Source: an uncultured Flavobacteriaceae bacterium
Lineage (GTDB): Bacteria; Bacteroidota; Bacteroidia; Flavobacteriales; Flavobacteriaceae
DNA length: 32,956 bases
Reading direction: 5' to 3'
Assembly: GCA_947503005.1 (NCBI GenBank)
Contig: CANNCA010000011.1
Coordinates: 1 to 32,956, forward strand
Below are positions 18,383 to 26,329 of the stretch, piece after piece. The translations under genes and the position numbers were made by a program. The stretch's first letter is position 1, and each line of letters opens with the position of its first letter. Below the pieces are notes generated by a model, which was not told the DNA's origin, did not search any database, and was given only the letters and a program-made list of their open reading frames with translations.

Positions 18383-20359
18383 ATGAAAACGCAAAACAGA
18401 TTTTTCGACAAACTGATTATTCTCTCTTTTCTAGTTGTAGGGCTAGCATGTAGTAAAGATGACCCTGAAGGACCAGGCCCGGGTCCGGGCCCGGAAGCTA
18501 ACACCTTTGATGAAGTTATTGCGCTCGGAGCAGATTTCGAAGCTTTTCCACAAATGCAAAGCGAAGAGATTCTTACAGAGGAAGAGCCTAAAAACGAAGA
18601 TTTTGAACGTGAAGAAGATGGGGAAGAAATCAAAGAACGCTTTATTTGTACCAAAAGAAGGGTAAGCATTACCGATGGAAATGACGAGTTTCCTTTATTC
18701 AATCCAAACTCGGCTATAATCTTCCCTGGAAATCTATTGCAAGGAAAAACCCTCGATGACGCCACACCGGAATCCATACCGTTAAAAAGAGGCAAAGGGA
18801 CCATCTCTTATAACATAATTGATGGAAACCTGCAATCAACTGTCAAAGTAGATGAAGTGAAACTTAGTTCAATTCGAGATGCTCAAAACAATATCATTTT
18901 TGGATCGCTTGCAGATGGCGACTACAAAGTACCCGCCAACTTTAACCTAACTGTCGAAGAAGTGCAATCGAAAGAGGAACTAGCCCTAAAATTAGGGGTA
19001 AAATTTAAAACCTTCAATGCCAAAGTATCTGGAAGTTTTTCCGTCGATACCAGCCGCGAAGTGAACACGGTATTGGTTAAACTGACACAGCAGTTTTATA
19101 CTATGGATTTTGACGTACCTACGAGTTCTGATGAATTCTTTGACGAAAGTGTAACTCCGGAAGATTTGAAACAATATATTCAAGCGGATAACCCTGCAGC
19201 CTTTATCTCTTCGGTGACCTACGGAAGGACTTTTTACATGCTCTTCGAATCAACGTCCTCTTCACAAGAAATGAAGACCAAACTCGAAGTTGGTTATCGA
19301 ACCATTGGAGCGGCCGGGGAAGGTGAGGTAGAATTCGAATCGTTCAATAGTTTGAAAGACCTGTCCTTACAAGTGATTGCCTACGGTGGAGATGCTGCAG
19401 AAACTTTAGACGCAGTAGGTAATTTTAGGGATAACAGTAGTATCGGGGATTTTCTCTCCAAAATTGGGAAAAGCAGCGATATACGAACTGGTCTACCATT
19501 ATCATACATCGCTAATAGTGTGGAACGTCGTTCTCAAGTTGTTGGAGCAAAATTGGCAACGGAATATGATGTGGTAGCGTGTGAATTAAAAGGTATTTTG
19601 CCACCAAATTTATATACCGACTTTGATCGTCTATTTGAAGATGGTATAGGAGCTATGGTAAATATTAAAGACAGCGATGTATTAATTTTTAACAAGACAG
19701 GAACCAATTATGCATGGTTTAATGGGAACTTGGGTAAAATACTTGGTGACTCCGGTCCAAAAATCTACAGCATCAATGATTCTGACGCCCCTCTTGGAGA
19801 TGTTGGACTAGATGATATAGGTGCGGGTGCAGTTACAAGAGAAGATTTATCTGCAGGTTTACAGATCGCCATTTATAGCACTGACGGAAAATCGGTTCAA
19901 TTTTTCAACATAGATAATTCCAAAATACCGGAAAATGCGCTACCAAATGGAATGATAGGAACCTATAGTGGCAGTATACGACCCGTTAACCAAATATATG
20001 GAGATGCTGGGAATTTTATAATTGGTACTGATGGTTTTGAAGCTGCAGTAAGAATAGGAGAAGGGAAGCAGGCATTCTTTGGAAAACCTGGGAATCGATA
20101 TCAAACATACGATGGGTCTGTTGGTACGGATGGAGCTTTTGGAAATCCTTTAAATTCCGATGAATGGTTCGGTGACCCACTAAGTATAGAAAACGGTGGT
20201 GCGTTGTTTGACAAAGTAGGAGCGGCAACCTTCTTTACCCTCGGTGGAAATAGTGGCCGTTATTTGTTTGTGAACGAAGCAGGAGACGAAATAAAAGAGT
20301 GGTTCTCTTCAGCTACTGATGGTCAAGACCGATTTAATGGTCCTTGGGTAATTAATTAG
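18383..20359 (+). CDS. Cholesterol-dependent-cytolysin-like (thiol-activated cytolysin fold) surface lipoprotein
   Basis: 658 aa from MKTQNRFFDKLIILSF; a frame extension upstream to 18281 would translate the leader. Lipid cysteine at 23 (VVGLAC), then SKDDPE, an acidic surface-export motif, and a GPGPGPGP linker. Residues ~105-420 match cytolysin domains 1-3: NSAIIFPGNLLQGKTL, YKVPANFNLTVEEVQSKEEL, LTQQFYTMDFDVP, the conserved SSVTYGRTFYMLFESTSSS (~275-292), VIAYGGDAAETLD and GLPLSYIANSVERR. Domain 4, with the tryptophan-rich undecapeptide and cholesterol-binding loops, is absent. Instead ~235 residues carry four short repeats of the type DVLIFNKTGTNYAWF / QAFFGKPGNRYQTYD / TFFTLGGNSGRYLFV, possibly a hemopexin-like propeller (weak). 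CDC-like lipoproteins of Bacteroidota have been linked to killing of other bacteria. A terminator follows at 20388-20415. Confidence 0.85.
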   Translation: MKTQNRFFDKLIILSFLVVGLACSKDDPEGPGPGPGPEANTFDEVIALGADFEAFPQMQSEEILTEEEPKNEDFEREEDGEEIKERFICTKRRVSITDGNDEFPLFNPNSAIIFPGNLLQGKTLDDATPESIPLKRGKGTISYNIIDGNLQSTVKVDEVKLSSIRDAQNNIIFGSLADGDYKVPANFNLTVEEVQSKEELALKLGVKFKTFNAKVSGSFSVDTSREVNTVLVKLTQQFYTMDFDVPTSSDEFFDESVTPEDLKQYIQADNPAAFISSVTYGRTFYMLFESTSSSQEMKTKLEVGYRTIGAAGEGEVEFESFNSLKDLSLQVIAYGGDAAETLDAVGNFRDNSSIGDFLSKIGKSSDIRTGLPLSYIANSVERRSQVVGAKLATEYDVVACELKGILPPNLYTDFDRLFEDGIGAMVNIKDSDVLIFNKTGTNYAWFNGNLGKILGDSGPKIYSINDSDAPLGDVGLDDIGAGAVTREDLSAGLQIAIYSTDGKSVQFFNIDNSKIPENALPNGMIGTYSGSIRPVNQIYGDAGNFIIGTDGFEAAVRIGEGKQAFFGKPGNRYQTYDGSVGTDGAFGNPLNSDEWFGDPLSIENGGALFDKVGAATFFTLGGNSGRYLFVNEAGDEIKEWFSSATDGQDRFNGPWVIN

Positions 20360-20387
20360 ATAGTAGGTTTGAATTAGTTTAAAAACA

Positions 20388-20415
20388 AAAGCTCGGAGCA
20401 ATCGCTCCGAGCTTT
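20388..20415 (+). terminator. Intrinsic terminator after the cytolysin-like gene
   Basis: AAAGCTCGGAGC (20388-20399) and GCTCCGAGCTTT (20404-20415) pair perfectly over 12 bp around AATC, 28 bp past the stop codon. Confidence 0.9.
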
Positions 20416-20943
20416 GTTATTTCTTTCCGGTAACCAGCCGGAAAAACCAACCAAACTTATTTAAACTAACTTTCTTTTTCAAAGTCGTTTAATAAGTCGT
20501 TGCATTTAAGGTTGCCTTACAAACTGTAGCGGAAATTTTAATTAACTCAGAATACTAACGATACTGTAGTGCCTAAAGCCATCTCTTTTGAATTTCCGTA
20601 TGAAGTGGTAGTGATGCCCGAAAGTAGTTCCCTAAAAAAGTAAAAGTCCGGGAACCACCCCGGACTTTTCATCAAAATCAAAAAACCAACCTAAACACAT
20701 AAACTTATTATACTCATTCGGCACATCATGAAGCTAATTCTATTTAAAGGCCGAAATAAAAATCAATTTCATAGCAATTTGTATATAAAACAATACTATT
20801 TCAAAAAACCCTACCTAATATTCTGATTTTTTTAAAAATAATTTCTATTATGGCAATTAAACCCCTTAGTACGCTACCTTTTAGCGTAGCATTGAATTTT
20901 TAACAGTCGCGTGTCATTAACAATTTTTAGATAAATCTTTTCC
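20416..20943. other. Long non-coding gap with a second terminator-like hairpin
   Basis: The 625 bp between 20360 and 20984 hold no convincing gene. Besides the terminator at 20388 I see a TTTCCGG/CCGGAAA hairpin (20424-20444), an 11-bp terminator-like hairpin at 20642-20669 not preceded by any recognisable ORF, a 7-bp hairpin at 20870-20888 (TACGCTA/TAGCGTA), and two similar AC-rich tracts containing AACCAACC at 20442-20466 and 20681-20709, each just after a hairpin. A small RNA or a decayed gene ending at 20642-20669 is possible. Confidence 0.4.
20642..20669 (+). terminator. Orphan terminator-like hairpin
   Basis: AAAAGTCCGGG (20642-20652) pairs with CCCGGACTTTT (20659-20669) around AACCAC. 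It has the usual form of an intrinsic terminator, but there is no visible gene between it and the previous terminator at 20388. Confidence 0.7.
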
Positions 20944-20951
20944 TATCTTTA
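20944..20951 (+). promoter_or_regulatory. Putative -7 box (TATCTTTA) of the PPOX gene
   Basis: TATCTTTA lies 33 bp before the ATG at 20985; a TTTTTA stretch about 20 bp further upstream could act as the -33 element. Confidence 0.4.
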
Positions 20952-20984
20952 AGAGTATATACAAAGGTCAAAATCAACTACAAA

Positions 20985-21530
20985 ATGACAGAAGATTTCT
21001 TCGAAGAGCTTAAAGATGACCTTCAAAAAGGGGTACACCAAAAAGGGCATCCGTTTAGGTATTGCACTATGGCCACCGTTGGTTTGGACAAAATGGCAAG
21101 GCTGCGCACGGTGGTACTCAGAAGAATATCTAAAGACATGAAGCTGACATTTTACACAGATAAGCGCTCAAAAAAGCTGGTGCATATCAAAGAGAATAAC
21201 AAGGTGAGCCTTTTATTCTACCATCCGAAAAAATTACTCCAGATAAAAGTTGAGGGTTTGGCGACGGTAGTGACCGATAAAAACCAGCTTCAAAAGTACT
21301 GGAGCGGCGTTCAACCCAATTCGCGAAAAGACTATACCACCAGTAGCGCCCCGGGCAGTAGTATTATTAATCCTGACCATATTGAATACCTTGACGACCA
21401 AAACTACTTTTGTATACTAGAAATTGAACCTTTTAAGGTAGAATACTTGAAACTACAGCGCCCCAACCATCTTCGCGTCCGCTTTTCAAATAACGGTACG
21501 GATTGGAAAGGGGAGTTTTTAGTTCCTTAA
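20985..21530 (+). CDS. Pyridoxamine 5'-phosphate oxidase family flavoprotein
   Basis: 181 aa, cytoplasmic. It has the split-barrel flavin-binding fold of PNPOx-like proteins: FRYCTMATVGLDKMARLRTV (first strands), VVLRRISKDMKLTFYTDKRS (flavin-binding segment), KVSLLFYHPKKLLQIKVEG, then YWSGVQPNSR and a C-terminal LEIEPFKVEYLKLQ. Members use FMN or F420-like cofactors. True PdxH enzymes are ~215 aa and carry a C-terminal RLhdR-type motif that I do not see, so this is probably not the vitamin B6 enzyme itself. It stands alone between a long non-coding stretch and a small ORF. Confidence 0.85.
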   Translation: MTEDFFEELKDDLQKGVHQKGHPFRYCTMATVGLDKMARLRTVVLRRISKDMKLTFYTDKRSKKLVHIKENNKVSLLFYHPKKLLQIKVEGLATVVTDKNQLQKYWSGVQPNSRKDYTTSSAPGSSIINPDHIEYLDDQNYFCILEIEPFKVEYLKLQRPNHLRVRFSNNGTDWKGEFLVP

Positions 21531-21740
21531 TCGCGCCTTACCGAAATACCGTTCACCTGTGCGTATTTCAAGACGAAATGCTACCGGCAATCAAACATGA
21601 AATACCGATATTTTCGGCCAAAGGCATCGTCGAGTAATTCTAACGAAGATTTTTACGCTCTTATCGACTTTTAACCCTTTGCTTCTACATTCAATTGAAT
21701 GTCAATTACTTTTATGGTTCGAACCCAAATCGATAGATCA

Positions 21741-21920
21741 ATGAACAATTCACTACCTCAAGAACCTGAATTCGAAAACTTCGAGTCAAGCTCTTTCAGC
21801 ACATCGCTTCTTGAACTATTTTCTGAAAAAGAAATACAGGTAAAAGTCCAGACCAAGATTCCGCTATTGGCAGCACTATTGCTGTTGATGGGACCGGGAA
21901 GCCATTTATTATTATTTTAA
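21741..21920 (+). CDS. Small hypothetical protein with C-terminal hydrophobic segment
   Basis: 59 aa from MNNSLPQEPEFENFE, or 73 aa if the ATG at 21699 is used. The first 40 residues are acidic and Ser-rich; the end (IPLLAALLLLMGPGSHLLLF) is hydrophobic enough to be a tail anchor. I recognise no family. It ends 5 bp before the convergent bshC stop. No promoter is clear, and the 168 bp between the PPOX gene and 21699 show nothing else. It may be a real small membrane protein or chance. Confidence 0.35.
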   Translation: MNNSLPQEPEFENFESSSFSTSLLELFSEKEIQVKVQTKIPLLAALLLLMGPGSHLLLF

Positions 21921-21925
21921 TCGAC

Positions 21926-23530
21926 CTACCTATAGGTCAAAATGCTGAATTGTAACTCAAGTGGATTCAACACCCCTAGTAGTTCAGTAATCAAAGCTTC
22001 TCCCCTTTCGAGGTAGAACTCCGCAAAATTTAAATTGCGCTCTTGTAATGACTGCCCGGGAAACAATTCGTTTTGAATTTCGGTCATTCGCTGCACATGG
22101 TCTTTGAGTTTTCTTTTTTGGGCTTTGAGCAACCGTTTTTCAAGCCGATCCAATCCCTTTTTTTGTTTGACCTCTTGGGCTTTCACGGCTCCCAGAAAAG
22201 AAGCGTCAGTTTGTTCCGCTAATTCATACAGTTTTTTAAACTGTTCTTCAAGTAATTTCTTTTGTGGTGAGAAGTCGATATCAATGTTCGAAATTTCCCT
22301 AATTTTCTTGTTGATAAGCCTATTTTGTTTCAAGAAAAGGTCTTCTGCGGTCAAATCGAGTTTTTTCAACTTATCACGTTGCTTTTCCGAAATGATCAAG
22401 GCGGAATTACGGAGCAATAAAACCGGAAACACTACTTGCATGGAATCGAACATCGATTTCAACTCAAGCCAATACGCGATTTCTCCCCCTCCGCCGATAT
22501 AACAAAGGTTGGGCAAAATAACTTCTTGGTACAGAGGCCGTGTAATGACATTTGGTGAAAAACAATCCGGAGAATTTTCTATTTCATTGACCAGTTCTTC
22601 TTTTGAAAATTCGAAATCCGTATTATTCACGTAGAACCTACCGCCTTTCTCGATAATCCGTTCGCGAGTATCGTCTACCAAATAGAAGTAGTTTATTTCG
22701 CGTGGGTTGACCTGAACCGGATAATTTTCATTTACTTCTTTTAGGTTCTTCGCTGTTTCCGAAACTTCTGTAAACGATGTGTTTTCGAAAATATCCTTTT
22801 TTACAAAGGGTACAAGCAATTTTTTTAAACTACCGTCATCCGCATCCAAAATGACCAAGCCTTGGTCCTTAAAAAGTTCATTGGCGACATGACGTGTTGC
22901 CTGCGCCAAACTACGATTTGTGAGATAGGCGTCCTGAAAGAGGGATTTGAGTTTCTTAGCGTTATCGCTATTGCCCAACTGTTGTTCAAATATGTTATAG
23001 ACCTCGTTTAAACCCTCGGTATCAAAACTTCCGACAGCTCCGCTAGCATCCTTGTTCCACTGTATTTTTTTTCCCTTGAAATTAAAAAAATTGATTTCGT
23101 CAAAATCATGATCTTCCGTAGCCATCCAATAAATAGGCACGAAATTGTATTTTGGATATTCCTTTTTTAGCAGCTTCGCCAAATTGATCGTTGAGATAAT
23201 CTTGTACAAAAAATATAAGGGTCCGGTAAAAAGATTGAGTTGATGCCCCGTAGTTACCGTGAACGTAATGGGTTCTTTCAACTGTTTGATATGATCTTGG
23301 GTCTTTTTTGAAGTCGTAAAACCTTTATACTGCTGAATCAGGGATTGGTACAAAATCTCACGATTTGCTTCCGGTAATTGTTTTGCCTTCTCTTCGATCT
23401 GCCCTTGAAAATTTTTCAAATTCGGAAATCGGTTGTAAAAAGGTTTCAGTCCCTCTTTTTCATCCAAATAGTCGCAAATCAATTCGGAAAAATAACCGGT
23501 TTTCTTGAAAGGCAAACAGTCTACATCCAT
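21926..23530 (-). CDS. bshC: Bacillithiol biosynthesis cysteine-adding enzyme BshC
   Basis: 534 aa, normal for the family. It is thought to add cysteine to GlcN-malate in the last step of bacillithiol synthesis, a low-molecular-weight thiol found in Firmicutes and many Bacteroidota. It starts MDVDCLPFKKTGYFSELICD, the family N-terminus, and has TVTTGHQLNLFTGPLYFLYK (nucleotide-binding-fold core), IYWMATEDHDFDEIN and CYIGGGGEIAYWLELK, all typical of BshC. A Lys-rich coiled coil lies in the C-terminal half (KKLLEEQFKKLYELAEQ, LEKRLLKAQKRKLKDH). It is divergent from the M14 peptidase gene, with a palindromic element in between. Confidence 0.95.
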   Translation of the reverse strand: MDVDCLPFKKTGYFSELICDYLDEKEGLKPFYNRFPNLKNFQGQIEEKAKQLPEANREILYQSLIQQYKGFTTSKKTQDHIKQLKEPITFTVTTGHQLNLFTGPLYFLYKIISTINLAKLLKKEYPKYNFVPIYWMATEDHDFDEINFFNFKGKKIQWNKDASGAVGSFDTEGLNEVYNIFEQQLGNSDNAKKLKSLFQDAYLTNRSLAQATRHVANELFKDQGLVILDADDGSLKKLLVPFVKKDIFENTSFTEVSETAKNLKEVNENYPVQVNPREINYFYLVDDTRERIIEKGGRFYVNNTDFEFSKEELVNEIENSPDCFSPNVITRPLYQEVILPNLCYIGGGGEIAYWLELKSMFDSMQVVFPVLLLRNSALIISEKQRDKLKKLDLTAEDLFLKQNRLINKKIREISNIDIDFSPQKKLLEEQFKKLYELAEQTDASFLGAVKAQEVKQKKGLDRLEKRLLKAQKRKLKDHVQRMTEIQNELFPGQSLQERNLNFAEFYLERGEALITELLGVLNPLELQFSILTYR

Positions 23531-23594
23531 AGTAAAAAATAAAATCCCGTAAATATAAAACTCTCGGTTTTTAGACGTGCTAAAAATAAGTTAA

Positions 23595-23757
23595 TGAACC
23601 CGTTAAAACCTTTATAATTGGCTAAAAAATTCCTCTTTTGCACCCATTCTTCATCTTCTTCTCCTTCCGTAGCCCAACTATGCAACTCAAAGAAGTTTTC
23701 AACTGGGTACAAAACCATGAATTTTCGCTTCAATTCAAAAAGGATTTAACGGGTTCA
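23595..23757. repeat. Long imperfect palindrome between bshC and the M14 gene
   Basis: The ends TGAACCCGTTAAAACC (23595-23610) and GGATTTAACGGGTTCA (23742-23757) are inverted repeats with one mismatch in 16. The similarity of the two arms continues inward with small indels for about 50 nt (shared AATTG, AAAATTC, TTTTG and ACCCA blocks). The 323-bp gap 23531-23853 otherwise holds only the -7 box at 23821. It could be a MITE-like element or a foldable regulatory sequence. I found no clear target-site duplication. Confidence 0.5.
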
Positions 23758-23820
23758 ATTACTTCATCCTGAAATATAGGCATATCAAAGAATATTCTGA
23801 GAATTTTAGCCATTATTCAC

Positions 23821-23828
23821 TAGATTTG
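23821..23828 (+). promoter_or_regulatory. Putative -7 box (TAGATTTG) of the M14 peptidase gene
   Basis: An exact TAnnTTTG match 25 bp before the ATG at 23854. No clear TTTG is seen at the -33 distance. Confidence 0.5.
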
Positions 23829-23853
23829 AGATTACGCCAAAATGAAACGCTAG

Positions 23854-26310
23854 ATGAAAAGATCAGTATTGTTATTCGCCTTTTTACTATCATTCAACTT
23901 GTTCGCCCAAGAGCTAAAATCACCTTCTGAATTTTTAGGGTATGAACTGGGTACACAGTTTACCAGACATCATGAAGTAGTGGATTACTACCAATATCTG
24001 GCCGCTGAAGCACCCGATCGCGTACAATTGAACGAGTACGGAAAAACCAATGAGCGACGCCCGTTGTTATTGGCCTACATCAGTTCTGCCGACAATATCA
24101 AAAATCTAGAAAGTATACGCGAAGAACATCTGAAAAACACTTCGGGCGAAGGCAACCCAACAAAGGCGATCGTTTGGCTCAGTTATAATGTGCATGGCAA
24201 CGAAAGTGTCAGTACGGAAGCCTCAATGCAAACAGCCTATGAATTGCTCACCAAAAAAGCTGAATATTTAGAAAATACAGTTATCCTAATGGACCCCTGT
24301 ATCAACCCGGATGGGCGCGACCGCTATGTGAACTGGTACAACGAGACCAAGAACACGCCCAACAACGTAGATCCCAATAGTAAAGAGCACCATGAAGGAT
24401 GGCTCAACGGGCGTGCGAACCACTACATGTTCGACCTGAACCGTGATTGGGCCTGGTTGACCCAAGTGGAGAGCCAGCAGCGTTTGAAATTTTTCAACAA
24501 ATGGTTGCCCCATGTACATGTTGATTTTCATGAACAAGGAGTTGACAATCCGTATTATTTTGCTCCTGCGGCAGAACCTTTTCACGAAGTCATTACCGAT
24601 TTTCAACGTGATTTTCAAAAGACCATCGGAAAGAACCACGCCAAGTATTTTGATGCCAACGGATGGTTTTATTTTACCAAAGAAGTTTTTGACCTACTGT
24701 ATCCGAGTTACGGTGACACCTACCCTACCTACAACGGTGGTGTTGGCATGACCTACGAGCAAGGTGGTAGCGGACGTGCCGGGTTGGGCATCATTACCAG
24801 TATCGGCGATACACTTACTTTGAAAGATAGAATCGCCCATCACCATACCACAGGCCTTTCGACCGTGGAGGTTGCAGCGCAGAACGCACAAAAACTGAAC
24901 GACGAATTCAAAAAGTTTTACACCAACAAAAACTTCACTTACAAAAGTTACGTCTTGAACGGCGACCAGGATAAAATTGATGCGCTGACCAATCTGTTGG
25001 ACCAGCACGAAATCAAGTACCAAGCCGGAAAGGCCTCAACGGTAAAGGGCTTTAGCTATAAAACCGGTAAAATGGGCAGCATGAAAACCTCTGACAAGAG
25101 TTTGATCATACCCGGCAACCAATCAAAGGGAACGTTGGTCAAAGTACTTTTCGAACCCAATGCAAAACTCAGTGATTCAGTCACTTATGACATTACAGCA
25201 TGGTCTTTGCCTCACGCCTACGGTCTAGAGGCCGTAGCCACAACAACTGCGGTTACTGGTAACACTTATGAAAAGAGCATGGGGAATGCTGCAACAAGTT
25301 TGAGCGACAACGCCTATGCTTTTTTAACCGACTGGAACAGTATGAAAGATGCCCGATTCTTAGCGGAATTGATCCAAGAGAAAATACGGGTACGTTATAA
25401 CTACAAGCCTTTCTCTTTGGATGGAAAAAACCATAAACGTGGAACATTGATCATCGCCCGCGGCGATAACAAAAACCACAACGATTTTTTGGGCACCCTA
25501 CAAAAAGTTGCTACAAAACATGGTAAGGATTTGACACCCACCCAAACCGGATTTGTAGACAGTGGAAAAGATTTCGGTTCCGGTTGGGTACAGATGATCG
25601 ACGATGTGAAGGTGGCCGTACTTTCCGGTGACCCTACCTCTACCCTTCGTTTTGGCGAAATCTGGCACTTTTTCGAGCAGCAGCTGCATTATCCGTTCGC
25701 GGTACTCGATGCCAGTTATATTAACCGTGTAGACCTTTCGGAATATGATGTGTTGATATTGCCCGGCGGACGGGGGTATAGTGACTTTATGAAAGAAAGT
25801 CAGTTAAACGATCTAAAAGAATGGGTGCGAAGTGGCGGAAAGCTCATTGCCATGGGCGGTGCCATCAGTTCCATTTCGGGCGAGAAAGGATTTGGACTGA
25901 AAAAGAAGGAAATCGAAAAAGACAGTAGTGCCATCATGCGACCTTATGATGGCTCGGAGCGGGAACGCATACAGAATGAAATTACCGGTGCGATTTTCAA
26001 AACGAAGGTCGATAACACCCATCCGTTAGCCTTTGGGTATGACAGCAGCTACTTTACGTTGAAATTAGGCAACGATGCCTTTGATTATATGAGCGAAGGT
26101 AATGTGGTGTATTTGGAAAAGAACCAAAACAAACCCGTATCAGGTTTTGCGGGCAGCATCGCCCAAAAAAATATAGATAAGACCTTGGTCTTCGGTGTGG
26201 AAGATTTTGGTCGCGGTAGTGTGGTGTATATGGTAGACAATCCACTTTTCAGGGGCTTTTGGGAAAACGGGAAACTCTTTTTCGCAAATGCGATTTTTAT
26301 GGTAGATTAG
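23854..26310 (+). CDS. Secreted M14 family zinc carboxypeptidase with C-terminal GATase1-like domain
   Basis: 818 aa. Signal peptide MKRSVLLFAFLLSFNLFAQ. The catalytic domain shows the M14 zinc motif with His114 and Glu117 in SYNVHGNESVS, then DPCINPDGRDRYVNWYN, FDLNRDWAWLTQ (substrate-binding Asn-Arg) and the third-ligand region VHVDFHEQGVDNPYYF. Residues ~630-690 (YDVLILPGGRGYSDF, WVRSGGKLIAMGGA) resemble a class I glutamine-amidotransferase-like fold, an arrangement common in large Bacteroidota M14 peptidases. It probably trims peptides in the periplasm or outside the cell. A three-codon ORF (ATG AAA CGC TAG, 23842-23853) ends immediately before the start codon. The integrase gene follows 19 bp after the stop. 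Confidence 0.92.
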   Translation: MKRSVLLFAFLLSFNLFAQELKSPSEFLGYELGTQFTRHHEVVDYYQYLAAEAPDRVQLNEYGKTNERRPLLLAYISSADNIKNLESIREEHLKNTSGEGNPTKAIVWLSYNVHGNESVSTEASMQTAYELLTKKAEYLENTVILMDPCINPDGRDRYVNWYNETKNTPNNVDPNSKEHHEGWLNGRANHYMFDLNRDWAWLTQVESQQRLKFFNKWLPHVHVDFHEQGVDNPYYFAPAAEPFHEVITDFQRDFQKTIGKNHAKYFDANGWFYFTKEVFDLLYPSYGDTYPTYNGGVGMTYEQGGSGRAGLGIITSIGDTLTLKDRIAHHHTTGLSTVEVAAQNAQKLNDEFKKFYTNKNFTYKSYVLNGDQDKIDALTNLLDQHEIKYQAGKASTVKGFSYKTGKMGSMKTSDKSLIIPGNQSKGTLVKVLFEPNAKLSDSVTYDITAWSLPHAYGLEAVATTTAVTGNTYEKSMGNAATSLSDNAYAFLTDWNSMKDARFLAELIQEKIRVRYNYKPFSLDGKNHKRGTLIIARGDNKNHNDFLGTLQKVATKHGKDLTPTQTGFVDSGKDFGSGWVQMIDDVKVAVLSGDPTSTLRFGEIWHFFEQQLHYPFAVLDASYINRVDLSEYDVLILPGGRGYSDFMKESQLNDLKEWVRSGGKLIAMGGAISSISGEKGFGLKKKEIEKDSSAIMRPYDGSERERIQNEITGAIFKTKVDNTHPLAFGYDSSYFTLKLGNDAFDYMSEGNVVYLEKNQNKPVSGFAGSIAQKNIDKTLVFGVEDFGRGSVVYMVDNPLFRGFWENGKLFFANAIFMVD

Positions 26311-26329
26311 CGTAGGAAAAAACAATCAA

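Noticed and set aside
18274-18804. Minus-strand frame of 176 codons
   Set aside because: Antisense to the leader and 5' part of the cytolysin-like gene; low-complexity composition from the GPGP repeat and no family match.
23521-23733. Minus-strand frame of 70 codons before bshC
   Set aside because: It overlaps the bshC start, needs TTG or an internal ATG, matches no family and coincides with the imperfect palindrome, whose two arms produce similar short peptides (WVQ...F...K) on opposite strands.
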